Below are positions 39,201-47,772 of a DNA stretch of 64,000 nucleotides, piece by piece (position 1 is the stretch's first letter; every line of letters begins with the position of its first letter). The notes beneath the pieces were generated by a model. The model saw only the letters and a list, made by a program, of their open reading frames with translations, had not been told where the DNA came from and did not search any database. Origin of the DNA: Pelodera strongyloides (taxonomy: Eukaryota; Nematoda; Chromadorea; Rhabditida; Rhabditidae); the NCBI GenBank assembly GCA_036852015.1, contig JAANDG010000004.1, positions 372,001-436,000 of the forward strand, written 5' to 3'. The position numbers and the translations under genes were made by a program.

Positions 39201-42200
39201 GATGTTCCTGTTTACAGGTATATGCAAATTTATTTAACTTCGGTAACCCTTCTGGAATGCCGTAGTCGAAAATATCGCAAGATCATACGTTTATAAATGC
39301 TGAAACCTGAACAAGGAATCGAAGCCTATTTCTTCTGTCTATGCTCTTGGCAGAAATTTGCATAACGCAAAATTATGCAAATGCACATCGTTAGAAGTAT
39401 GCAAATACAATTGGCTATGCAAATTTTATGCAAAAACGCACCATCTTTGCACTTCACGGTCACGGTGCAACCCTTTTTGTAAAGACCATTTTCCGCTTGG
39501 CAACTGGCAGGATCATACTAAAAAATGAAAACTTGACTGCAACTTGCATAACTTTTCTATTTTAAAGGGTCAGGCCCACCGATATCTTATTATATAAAGT
39601 TGGGAGCTTTGTTTGTTTGTTTGTGCGTTTGTTTGAGTGTACGTTTGGATGATGTGCGTTACGCTCAGGTTGTAGGATTGGTTCAGTAGTTCACGTTCCC
39701 GTGCACTGAGCCATCTCACTTCCCGAGCGCCCCTCTCACAAACGTCCAAAAAAGGCTGCATATGTGGAATATGTGTGGTGTATCGTTCGGGCGTTTCTGC
39801 GGCACAAAGGGTTCAAAGAACACTCACGGCACAAAACTCAAAGAACGACCAATTTTGAAAACTTGAAATCACGCTTTTTCGTCTAATGCTTTTTTACTCT
39901 TATTTTACAAAAAATTTCCATTGCCTTTCAACGTGAGATTATCCTCACCTTGAGCAACCTACGAGAATCCAGCCCTGAGCTACGCACTCGCAGACTGCAT
40001 ACACTCACTGCATATACTCACCAACGCCATTGTGGATGGCTCACACGAATGCCACACAAAAGGTTGCATTATACTCCAAGGAAGCGGAGTATCGGCCGAG
40101 CGATAATGTTCAAAGAACATCCACTTGCTGTGCAACGCCATTGTGGAGCGCTCACATGAGCACCACACAAAAGTTTGCATGTACACCAAGGGCGCGGAGT
40201 ACATGCCGAGCGATAGAGTTCAAAGAACACCCACTGCAGGGCACCTCCACTGCGGAACGCCCAGTGAACGCTACAAAGGCTGCCATATACAGAATGCTTG
40301 CGGGGTATCGTTCGAGCGATTGTGCGGCAAGTAGGCCGAGATCCCTGTTCCATGCAATTCAAGAAGCATATTCGCAATTATAATAATTCCCTGTCAATGG
40401 CATCGATGTGTGCTCAACTTGATGTTCCCCGTGGCGCCGGTCCTTATTTAGGAGGAATATAGTCAACAGAAACTAAGTTATATATGTTTGATATTGGTGT
40501 AAGTTTCAAAAGGAAAATAACAAAAGTGAAACCATTTCCTTCAGACAAATGTTTGCTTCTAACTTATATAGCCCAGCGAAACATTGCGACGTATCATCCA
40601 GGCACATTCCTTTTTTTAGGATTTGAAATTTTTTCGATATTGTAGAGTCCAGCAAGTTGCAGACAATTTAGGAGGAATATAGTCAACAGAAACTAAGTTC
40701 TAACCCGTGTTCAATATTGGTATGGGTTTCAAAAAGAAAAAGAAAGACTGGAGACTCTTTGGATAGAAATGTTTCCTCCTAACTTATATAGCCCAGAGAA
40801 ACATTGCGGCGTATCAGCCACGCGATATTAAGCTGCTTTTAGGCTTTGGCAATTTTTTCGATGTCCTAGAGTAGAGCAAGTTGCAGACAATTTAGGAGAA
40901 ATATAGTCAACAGAAACTAAGTTCTTTCCCCAGGAAACTATTCTTGCGAGAAAGAGTTGCCTCTACTTATAGATATAGCCCAGTGAAACATAGCGACCAT
41001 CAGCGAATATTGGAAAGACGCCTCAGGCGGCGGTAGCCGACTGGTAAACCTATATTTATTATTTGTCCATAATTTTTTTTAAAAGGTGTTTGTTATAAAA
41101 TATACACACTATGTTTGAACTGGCTTCACCATTGCAAAGCTTTTCACGTAAGTTTTCCTTACAGAGTATACAGTATGGAAAAGCAATTGCACCCTTATTT
41201 CCTTATTGTGCGTGTCCCGGGGGCAAATCGCTCTTTTTTCTGTCCCTATGAGCCTGGCTATACAGTCGGCTACCCTCGGGACACGCACAACAAGGAAATA
41301 AGGGTGCAATTGCTTTCCCATACTGTATACTCTGTAAGGAAAACGAACATGAAAAGCTTCGTGATGGTAAAGCCAGCTCAAACTCAGTGTGTATATTTTA
41401 TAATAAACACCCTTTACAAAAATTATGAACAAATAATAAATATGGGTTCAAAACGGTGGGCCTGACCCTTTAAAATAGAATTCCATCTAGCTCAATTAAA
41501 GCTAAATATCCGCCTGTTTTTGAACTCATCGAGTGCACCTGTATTCTCAAGTGTTTATGCAACATAACATGGGGTCCAATGCTCACTCGATAAGTTTCAA
41601 AAACCGGTCGCTATTTCGCTTTAACGTCGCTGGATTCTACCTAACAAAGTTCTCACTAGTAGTAAAACTATTCCGCAAATCGTAACATGCGGAACTCTCA
41701 ACTTTGTCACAGAGAAAATTCCAAACCGAAACAAAAAGCAACAGAGCTAGTTTAACACTAATCATGTATAAAGTACGAACTGTGTCGAGGTTCATCTCGC
41801 TTCCAAACTTTTCTAACCCTTGCTCAAACTTCTATGGGAGCGTATCTTGACCAATTTAGTATTTTACCTCGACATTATTGTGTGCATCGGTAATAGGTTC
41901 ACATCCTGGAGCACCAGACATCACACATTGAGCTGGCTTGGCCTAGACTTTGTAATACATTAAAATTGTAACATTATGGTACCGAGTTACTAAGTAATCT
42001 ATGCTAGATAGTTTTGTTGAACAGGTATTATTCGTTTACTTACATTGTTGTTTCCTGTGGTAGGGTCGAACCACTGCTGTGGACCACCTTTGCATTCAAG
42101 AGTCTGCTTGCCGTCGGGGTACGGTACACTCTTGGGGAGTTCGTAGCCTAAGCGAGATACCGTAATTTATCCAAAGTGTCTCCCAAAAATCTTTGCAGAA

Positions 42201-45200
42201 TTCAAGACTGTGTGCTTTTTCTTTGCATTATCAATCTTAGAAAGGGTGAATGATAGCAACAAAGCTTATCAAAAAGGTGATAATCATCGTTTGTAGAGTT
42301 TCGTTTCGATAAAATATTGCCATGTAGTGTTGGTTCTTACCCTCTTCGCAGCTGACAACCATTTTGTGAGCGGCGGCGGCGCTTCCCGTTGGCGCGTTTG
42401 TGTAGACGGTATGAGGTGCGGCAGGGTCCACGGGCCCACACAGTGGCACGCACTCGTACGGATTGGTGGGTCCGGCACCATTGTTATCACCTAGGTTGGT
42501 AGTTTGCTATGGAAGCATGTCTTAGTTCTCTACTTTGATTCATTGCGCATTATACAGATCTTAAGGAACAATGACAACACAATTGATTTGTTTATTGTCA
42601 GTGTTTCGGCCACAAGCCATACTCTATAAAGAGTGTGAGTAGCACTGAGAGAGACTGACGTAAAACCTGTCAAGCCTAACCATAAGCATAAGCCTGCAAA
42701 TCAGTTTGCCTTACTTGGTATCCATCCTTTATCCTTACAAGTGAAATACTTGGTCGACTCGGATCCTGGTTTGCCAACTTGGTCGGGACGTCCAAAACCT
42801 GTAAGATAAATACATTGAAAATTTGAAGTTCGCCTTGTGCCTGAATAAGGTATATTGGACACAGGGAATTAGAAGTGTTGCTGCCCAGGATACGTTTCAC
42901 AAACAGCGTGTCACAGCTCAAAATTACTTACCGGTAGCACATGTGGTCTTGATAACAGTTCCATCTGAGTAGATCCTTTCATCGCCATTCCTTTGGACCT
43001 AGAGTTATGGTTTTAAGTTATTGTAAGCAAATTCGATTCTTTTGCAAGAAATGTTGTGTACAAGTCTATTCAAACGCACTGCAAGGGTGCAAGGCCAAAA
43101 CGAATTAATTAACATCCGATCTACCAACCACATTTGATTGCATGCTTCATCTGCCACTTAATTTTATCAAGAATACCATAATCATAATACTAGCTCACAC
43201 AACAGAGAGGTATCGTTATAGGCTGTGAGTGTCCATAGCTAATTTTCTCGACAAGCCCGTAGAAAGCCTAGTTTAAAAATACTAAATAGAAAACCGACCG
43301 GTGACGGGGAGGTGTCCACAACAACTTGAACATTCGGTGCTTCCAAGCTTGTTGGCACGCGACATCCAGGAACGCATTTCTCATCAATCTGAGAAGGAAG
43401 CAATTAGACGCTAATTAGCTAATTAGTAATTACGAGTGTCAATTACGCCTCTTCTAGTGCAATTGCCACCATTTGTTTTTATTTCTTTGATGAGATAAGA
43501 TAATTGAGATAAGATGAGATAAGATGAGATAAGATAAGATAAGATATAAGATCAAAAGATAATTACACTTGCGATATTTGAAATAAAACTAACCATTCCA
43601 GTCTGCATTGGATATTGTTTGTTGGTAGTTGGGTCAATCCATCCGCTGTCCCTACACTCAAGGGCTACTCCATTCGGTTTCTCAGGAAGGTAGTAATCTA
43701 TAAAATAGTTTGTAACGACAGACAGGCACAAATACTAAAAACCACATTGCAGTCTGTAGTTTGAATTTCTATGGGTAACTAATAACAATTGTAGCGTTAT
43801 TGATGGCATCTTAATGCTAAATCTAAAGGCAACCCTGTGGCCAGTTGCCAACGGCGTGTTAGTCAAGGACAAAGGACGTACTCGGTTTGCAATTGAGGTT
43901 CACTTGGCATCCAACTGGGAAGGCTTGAGATCCCTGGCATGTGTGTTGAACCATCATATTGGGATCGACATTCGCCTCCGAAATTCTTGGACAACCATTT
44001 GCGATGCACTAAATTTAAATTAAAGACACTAGGACGTTTTTTATACAGATTATTTTTATTATTCACTAATATTTGTTTATTAGTCTCATGCCATGTACTG
44101 TATTTTTACATCCCTAAAAAGCGCAGATTCTTTATGTTTTATTGGACACTTTTTCGCTTTGTCAACATTTAAAAAAGCAGAACAGCTTTTCGAAGAAGAA
44201 GCGAAGATTCTTATGGAATAGACACAGATCATAATTTACCGGTTTGATTTGTGCTTTAGTTCTTGATTGTGGATCTACGAAGCCATCTGGACCTCCGGCA
44301 CAAACCAACGTCTGTACTGTAGATCCATCGGAATACTTGAATCCTGCAAGGAAACAAAAATATATATTAATATTAACTCTATCTCTCTCTCTTTCCCTCC
44401 CTCCCTCCTTCCCCTCCCACCTCGCTCCCTTCTCTCTCTCTCTCTCAATTCCCTTATTTCTTTTTTTTTTCATTTTGTTTCTGAATTTATACGTTCTAGC
44501 AATCTCCTACCAGGCTTGCACTCCAGATCATGATAACTGTTTGGTGGAGCGACTATTTGTCCTGCTACAGTCACAACCTCTTGGTCCTTGATAACCACGT
44601 TGAGTGGTTGTAGCTCGCTGAAAAGAAGGATTAGCATAAAAAAAAGTTTCGTACACCTTGCTTATTACTCGAAATTCAATTTTCTACAATATCTTCCGGT
44701 TTGAAAGTCTTCCAGTCGATATAAATACAATCAGATCGGCCAAATAGAGTACTTGTGAATTGTGACTGGCCAAATTGTGTTAGTGTAAACTGGAATTCGA
44801 TTCCAAATTTTGTAAACTTCAGGAAATCACCTTTCTTTGATAGGCATGCACACAGGGTTGCACATGGCAGGTTTCGCACCTCCAGCGTTGCTGTTTGTAA
44901 TGCCATCCTGAAAATATTTTCTACGTGTTTCACCTAGACGACTTAATGTTTTCGTCTGTTGAGTCAACCGCTTACTTTACATTTTGAACATTAATCGTCA
45001 CTTAGTACCGTAGTCCCGCAGGGTACTAAGTAGCGGCTACAGTAACTTCCCCTAGTGCTTTTGGTGCTCACCTGATCGAACCATGGTGTTCCTGGACCTT
45101 CAGTTCCTCCTTTGCATATGTAATTGTCACGGATTGATCCGTCCGGCTTCTTCAGATTACGACTCTCCGAAAAGATATAATCTGAAAAGAATTTAATTTT

Positions 45201-46717
45201 ATCTCCTGTGTACGATGAACAGTTTCACTACGGTATTTTTACCCCGCTATTTTTTTCCTGACAATAAGCGTACTTCCGGAAGTCCAACCTAATATTTCCC
45301 TAGCACGATCGAAAAGTTTGCCCATTAGTTATTATAATATTGTAATTGAATAGATTTTCTGGTGGAAATTCATACAAAAGCGTGCTCTATTCCGAGCGAT
45401 TTTCTCTATTCCTGCCAAATATTCTCACAAACCACACGTTTAACCTCTTTAAAAAAATATTCCCGAAACGCACTCGGTTTGCACTGTGTCTGAAGGACGG
45501 TTCCAATTGGGTAGACAACTTCTACCCTGCCGTTGATTCCGTTTAGGAACGTGGCACTTGATTGTGTGTACTGAGGGAATCCAGATAGGATAGTCGCGTT
45601 GCGCAACTCCACGTCCATCAGAGCCATACAGCCGCGGTTGCATGAAAACTCGTTGGCCTGAAAGCACTAGTTGACTGATCAAATTACGGAGGCGTGAGCT
45701 TTTCAGTAACTCTACTTGCAGGGCCCCCTCGTTGCTCGTCGCACTGGTCTGGCGTAAGTCTGGCTCGCACGAGTACCTAATCCCATTTTTTTACCTTAAG
45801 TTGATAATGTTGTACCCAATCTCAGCACTAGACTGTTAAGAAAAAATATAATATTCGGGATATTTTTACGAGAACTGGTAGCTACTGTTTACCAACCGAA
45901 ATTGCCGACGCATAGGGAGTAGCAGAGATCCTCCACACACCGCCCATACAGTAGACACGGTAACCATACTGGCCGTTGTCTCTGTTATTTGTGTAGTAGT
46001 CTGAATTTAGTTTCAGTTATTTTCAAATTCGAATTCGTTTGTAGAAATAGTTTGCAAACCAATGAACTTTCAAGTTTAGATCTTCGTCGATAAAATCGTG
46101 TGCACGAGTAAGAAGTTCTGAGCAGTTTGAGCTCGATGGGCTAAAGTGCCCGTTACCTTCTTCGAGTCTGTTCTTACACAATACGCCTGACTTTTTGGAT
46201 CCAAGTAACTGCTCAAGTTAGAGCTTTTCAAAGTCCCATTCTATTTCACTTACGAGGTTTGCAGAAAAGACGGAAGTCGCAGTTTGGCATCTCATCGCTT
46301 CCCGCATAAACATTGTTTGAAATAATGCAAGATCTATCTCGCACTTGTAGTTCCGAATTTGTTATACTGGGCTGAAAGGACGCGACGTTATAGACGTCAA
46401 ATCAAATACTTTTGTATCTTTATCTTTGCCTGGAACTCGTCGCTTTGCAAATCCTAAGCTTTGAAAGTTATTATTGTACCACTCCTTGAATAAGCACCCG
46501 GTACACGTGAAGCGTAAAGGATTTTTCATAAATATAGAAAAGATTTTCATGAAGACGGATTTGTGATCAGTTTTAGGAGTGCTTCAGTAAAGCTAGTAGA
46601 CACGTGACAAGCTTTGCCGCCGTATCAACTCACCGCTGAGCATCGCGCCTCACTCGTGGTAAGGTGAGTTACCAAGAGAAGGGTGGTAAGCAGGAGCGAA
46701 CCCCTACTCTTACCCAT
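1..46717 (-). CDS. Giant secreted multi-module cysteine-rich glycoprotein, 3'-incomplete
   Basis: One multi-exon gene whose 3' end lies beyond the left edge. I can place 111 exons by hand; every junction is phase-compatible and the joined frame is 4,158 codons without a stop. The start at 46717 gives a hydrophobic signal peptide (residues 1-23 or so, core LLLTTLLLVTHLTT), and a tttcag acceptor sits 2 bp upstream, so the mRNA is probably trans-spliced. The rest is built from paired exons. The A exon starts in phase 0, carries about four Cys and ends in phase 1 at a CKPG- or CKDG-like motif. The B exon starts in phase 1 with GY or Y, carries about two Cys and usually ends in phase 0. The pattern C..GY....C..G.W....C resembles derived Sushi/CCP modules. 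There are many NxS/T sequons, so it is probably a heavily glycosylated extracellular or surface protein. I do not recognise a named orthologue. Two adjacent genes are possible but unlikely, because no internal stop or second signal peptide appears. Confidence 0.82.
2023..2490. mobile_element. Fold-back element, AGGG class (GGGATAGGTTCAC termini)
   Basis: The ends are long inverted repeats: ggataggttcac...tttgcacctttt at the left and aaaaggtgcaa...gtgaacctatcc at the right. Internal arms (gagcttgctcaaaaagctaaact and its complement) extend the hairpin. TTAA flanks both ends. The 1.25-kb intron holding it also contains an A-rich tract at 2771-2840. Confidence 0.75.
2771..2840. repeat. A-rich low-complexity tract
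   Basis: Nearly pure poly(A) interrupted by a few caaatac units, in the intron between giant-gene exons 2884-3025 and 1494-1630. It may be the remnant of a retroelement tail. Confidence 0.7.
3119..3529. mobile_element. Fold-back element, AGGG class (GATCGCAGTCAC family), copy 1
   Basis: Termini gatcgcagtcactgcaaattcg and cgaatttgtggtgactgtccc are inverted. The interior carries a shared motif (aactcagggagagaaatca) also found at 14085-14506. The flanks are TGAA and TTAA, consistent with a mutated TTAA duplication. Confidence 0.7.
3703..3993 (-). mobile_element. tRNA-derived SINE
   Basis: On the minus strand the element starts with a tRNA-like head near 3993. It has an A-box (TGGTCCAGTGG, about 3973-3983) and a B-box (GTTCGATTC, about 3932-3940), the two parts of an internal RNA polymerase III promoter. 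The anticodon and T arms do not fold well, so it is not a functional tRNA. A unique body follows, ending in poly(A) at about 3703-3716. A related body is found at 62505-62632. It lies in the giant-gene intron between exons 4165-4292 and 2884-3025. Confidence 0.7.
6262..6340. repeat. (AT)n microsatellite
   Basis: About 80 bp of TA repeats with a few interruptions, in the intron between giant-gene exons 6538-6680 and 5989-6091. A shorter (AT)10 lies at 16621-16640. Confidence 0.9.
6787..6866 (+). repeat. Tandem duplication at the 5' end of the retrotransposon
   Basis: The segment ggtgctacgacgatgtccgc plus about 12 bp occurs twice, at 6787 and 6830. The copies are separated by a short piece resembling the target duplication (gaaaatacaat). 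Template jumping during target-primed insertion would give this structure. Confidence 0.6.
6842..7351 (+). pseudogene. Retrotransposon N-terminal frame: 2A-like peptide plus PHD-type finger
   Basis: The frame opens at ATG 6842 (MSAFKRCST). Its residues 68-76, encoded at 7043-7069, form GDVEENPGP preceded by LLLLQA, a complete canonical 2A ribosome-skipping motif. Downstream, a C-x2-C-x8-C-x2-C-x4-H-x5-C ... C-x2-C array at about 7087-7225 fits a PHD-type zinc finger. In known non-LTR elements a 2A near the N-terminus separates a short leader peptide from the main polyprotein. Here the frame drifts into a Pro/Thr-rich tail and stops at 7351, because the internal deletion joins it out of frame to the reverse transcriptase. 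Confidence 0.8.
7310..8865 (+). pseudogene. Decayed reverse transcriptase and C-terminal region of the retrotransposon
   Basis: From about 7312 to 7970, frame 1 shows reverse transcriptase blocks: the palm motif with MSKAFDSL, the SGVPQGSALSPTLF block and the catalytic YADD at about 7783-7794. The earlier RT blocks and the endonuclease are absent, removed at a junction near 7260-7320. After about 7970 the homologous protein continues in frame 2 (8036-8401, QHARGVAARITQRN to FLARSSDPSH). After about 8402 it continues in frame 1 to a stop near 8863, with SCPDCGNSPHDVHHLFTCP and LWNQP...FLGLL. At least two frameshifts are therefore present. Confidence 0.8.
12732..12986. mobile_element. Copy-specific 255-bp insertion with 8-bp flanking repeats
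   Basis: TATAAAAA occurs at 12724-12731 and 12979-12986. The duplicated intron in the other block has only one such site (cataaaaa) and lacks the sequence between. The left end (accagacggccatcgccgcc...) matches in reverse a stretch at about 41011-41047, so it belongs to a dispersed repeat. An 8-bp duplication would fit an hAT-type element, but I see no clear inverted termini. Confidence 0.5.
13263..13378. mobile_element. GC-rich 116-bp hairpin element, specific to one duplicate
   Basis: Ends gtaagccagcccctccccag and ctggggaggggctggcttac are perfect 20-bp inverted repeats. The middle contains a further inverted pair (gcagcaccc.cgcg / cgcg.tgctgc). The homologous intron at about 14770-14800 runs straight through without it, so it inserted after the tandem duplication. 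Confidence 0.7.
14085..14506. mobile_element. Fold-back element, AGGG class (GATCGCAGTCAC family), copy 2
   Basis: A 422-bp element, AGGAAGGCAGTCAC...GTGACTGCGATCCT, between TTAA at 14081-14084 and 14507-14510. It lies in the intron between giant-gene exons 14626-14728 and 13937-14064. The paralogous intron of the neighbouring duplicate lacks it and shows one near-identical site (gcttaggtataaa versus gc-TTAA-gcataaa). That fixes both its boundaries and the 4-bp duplication. Confidence 0.85.
16056..16230. mobile_element. Fold-back element, AGCGAAAT class
   Basis: Termini AGCGAAATACCAGTCGG...TTTGAAACGC and GCGTTTCAAAAACCGGCCGGTATTTTGCT, between TTAA at 16052-16055 and 16231-16234. It lies in the intron between giant-gene exons 16308-16419 and 15799-15938. 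Confidence 0.75.
20837..21487. mobile_element. Long fold-back element, AGCGAAAT class (about 650 bp)
   Basis: It starts AGCGAAATGGTAG after TTAA 20833-20836 and ends in ggtATTTCGCT before TTAA 21488-21491. Internal inverted arms include ggggtctcgatgtatggc (about 20991) and gccatacatcgagacccc (about 21238). It sits in the 1.7-kb intron between giant-gene exons 21996-22088 and 20018-20321. Confidence 0.7.
22913..23237. mobile_element. GC-rich fold-back element
   Basis: Ends gaaactcggctctagtgccg and cggcactggagccgagtttc are inverted. The interior is made of repeated ggcaccagatacgcacc / ggtgcg.cacc motifs. Its base composition is far more GC-rich than the surrounding intron (between exons 24117-24247 and 22414-22540). 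The rest of that intron, 23240-24100, shows nothing I can assign. Confidence 0.65.
25037..25436. mobile_element. Fold-back element, AGGG class (AGGGACGCGG termini)
   Basis: AGGGACGCGGTCATTGTTTTGG and its near-complement (ccaaaacggtaaccgcgtccct) are bounded by TTAA at 25033-25036 and 25437-25440. The arms extend inward (cttatgt..actttgtatttttatta and complement). Confidence 0.75.
25905..26294. mobile_element. Fold-back element, AGGG class (AGGGATCGGTTCACC termini)
   Basis: AGGGATCGGTTCACCTGAAA and its complement (tttcaggtgaaccgatctct) flank long arms, including aataaaaatttggaatacaa with the complement ttgtattccaaatttttatt. TTAA lies at 25901-25904 and 26295-26298. Confidence 0.8.
30168..30390. 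repeat. Long (CT)n microsatellite with internal duplication
   Basis: About 220 bp of CT repeats. A 27-bp non-CT piece (agaaataatccaccacaatgaatctact) occurs twice, at about 30144 and 30206, so the tract has expanded by duplication. Smaller CT or GA tracts lie at 28688-28707, 30870-30940, 34590-34665, 44385-44460, 51846-51930 and 56983-57018. Confidence 0.9.
33736..34092. mobile_element. Fold-back element, AGGG class (AGGGAATATGTA termini)
   Basis: AGGGAATATGTA and TACATATTCCCT bound about 357 bp between TTAA 33732-33735 and 34093-34096. It lies in the intron between giant-gene exons 34154-34263 and 33577-33651. Confidence 0.75.
38624..38799. mobile_element. Fold-back element, AGCGAAAT class, left end eroded
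   Basis: The left arm gaaataccggccgtatgttgaaacgca pairs with the right arm cgcgtttcaaaaaccggtatttcgct, followed by TTAA. A further degenerate relative lies at about 39000-39200 (gtgtttcaaaaccgactggtatgtcgc). Confidence 0.6.
39950..40340. repeat. Minisatellite, about 110-bp period, roughly three copies
   Basis: Repeated order: caacgccattgtgga, gctcaca, ccacacaaaag, ttgca, accaagg, gcggagta, gccgagcgata, ttcaaagaacacccac. The third copy is diverged. Confidence 0.7.
40447..41000. repeat. Tandem repeat, about 220-bp period, three copies
   Basis: tttaggaggaatatagtcaa plus cagaaactaagtt recurs at 40447, 40667 and 40891. Each copy is followed by acttatatagcccag.gaaac and cgtatca-like segments. Confidence 0.7.
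41500..41611. mobile_element. Short fold-back element, AGCGAAAT class
   Basis: AGCTAAATATCCGCCTGTTTTTGAA pairs with TTTCAAAAACCGGTCGCTATTTCGCT between TTAA 41496-41499 and 41612-41615; about 112 bp. It lies only 26 bp from the end of the 1.9-kb element. Confidence 0.65.
43494..43556. repeat. (GATAA)n microsatellite
   Basis: About 60 bp of gagataagat/gataa repeats, in the giant-gene intron between exons 43594-43697 and 43299-43388. Confidence 0.85.
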
Positions 46718-46728
46718 TCTGAAACTAT
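46716..46728 (-). promoter_or_regulatory. Probable spliced-leader trans-splice acceptor
   Basis: Immediately upstream of the start codon of the giant gene the minus strand reads caatagtttcag followed by aATGG. A strong acceptor this close to the ATG, with no visible upstream coding exon, is typical of nematode SL trans-splicing. A conventional 5' UTR intron is the alternative. Confidence 0.5.
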
Positions 46729-47772
46729 TGGTAGGTTAGATACTTATCAAGCATAATGTAATGGACAAAGAGAAGTGACTGCATAAAAGATAGGAAGATG
46801 TCAATTGTACCAACTAACAATAGCGAACAAAATTTCGACTAGCTATTTACTTTGACTAATAGTCACAGCTCTCCGCTATAAATTGTTCTACAGAGAATGG
46901 AGAGAATTTAGTCCAGTAGACATAGAATATCGAATAAACTGTACAGTGTTCCACAATTCTAATACAGTAACCGTAACAAGCGATTTTGCAATAAACTCCC
47001 AAAGTTTTATATATGTAAATGCTATAAAATCGCATTCTATTTTCCGCCCAACGCTGGCCCGATTGTCATAAAAACGCTTAATTACGCTTATATGGATTGT
47101 TGCAATATGCGCTGTTCAGATCGTTGGTGTGGGAAAGAAAATTATCGAAATAGTTTGATGATGATGTCCTACGCACAAGGAAGGGAAGCAAAGGGACCGC
47201 GTCATTGATGTAGTTTGGTTTTTTTAAGTAAATAAATAATATTTTTCATAGGTGGTTGATGAAGTATTCAACCGAAGGTAAATGGAATAACTTTACGCTG
47301 CAGCTGCAACAAGAGTGCGATCAGGGATAGCACACATTTCGAAGAAGCTCTGGGCAGGGCTACCAAGTGGCTGTGAACAACTCTTGCTAGGCAAATAGTG
47401 ATAAAAAATGTAGTTCCCCGTATTAGCATTATTATGAATACCGTAAGTCGTTTTCTCCGCAATTATTTTCCACCTAGGAAGCAATCTCGATCTTTTACTT
47501 TGTGGGACCTGGTTTTACTTGTATTTTTCTTGACCGTTTTATTAGTTTGAAGTGTGTTCCAATAAACCTTTTTCATGTATTATGTGTTTAACTTTACTAA
47601 TTGCCCTCCCAATGGCGTAAATTTATTAATTCAATAAAACATGGCGTTTTTTCGCGTTGCTTTCAAGCGACCTAAAACACCTGTCCGTGTGGTCGCTTTT
47701 CACAATTCTTCGTTGTACCTTAAAAAAAATACTTCACAACGTTCCATATCACAATTATCACCCAATCGATTT
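46718..47772. promoter_or_regulatory. Divergent upstream region shared by the giant gene and the lipase gene
   Basis: About 1.05 kb separates the two divergent start codons. I see no further coding exon with support. An open frame at 47641-47772 could extend the lipase N-terminus, but the signal peptide at 47773 is a better start. No TATA box or other element can be assigned with confidence. Confidence 0.4.

Larger units (their letters stand above)
39566..41469. mobile_element. 1.9-kb composite element with AGGGTCAGGCCCACCG inverted ends
   Basis: It starts AGGGTCAGGCCCACCG after TTAA 39562-39565 and ends CGGTGGGCCTGACCCT before TTAA 41470-41473. It is the longest TTAA-flanked element seen. 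Inside are a tandem array of about 110 bp units (39950-40340), three copies of a unit of about 220 bp (starting 40447, 40667 and 40891), and a strong inverted pair (41110-41215 with 41280-41400). No transposase frame is visible, so it is non-autonomous. It enlarges the giant-gene intron between exons 41868-41942 and 39442-39517. Confidence 0.75.
37658..46717 (-). other. Giant gene, exons 1-22: signal peptide and N-terminal CCP-like modules
   Basis: Exons in coding order: 46634-46717, 46254-46371, 45897-46000, 45716-45763, 45474-45657, 45072-45181, 44831-44907, 44511-44617, 44240-44343, 43882-44008, 43594-43697, 43299-43388, 42932-42998, 42715-42798, 42341-42490, 42044-42147, 41868-41942, 39442-39517, 38829-38968, 38164-38281, 37871-37935, 37658-37786. 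The acceptor of the fourth exon is the least certain. This part keeps the most Sushi-like look: repeated (C..)GY or Y, PDG or SDG, then a Cys followed by GG.....W/F.D. Examples are ECKGGPQQWFDPTTG and LTCEAGLNGWKNQNSG. Sequence identity between modules is low, so these are old duplications. The intron at 39518-41867 is swollen by a 1.9-kb fold-back element. Confidence 0.78.

Noticed and set aside
40030..40383. 117-residue open frame
   Set aside because: Lies in a minisatellite of the 1.9-kb transposable element; overlapping frames are open on both strands because of the repeat.
43494..43556. CRISPR-like or regulatory repeat
   Set aside because: A simple pentanucleotide microsatellite without spacers; the genome is eukaryotic.
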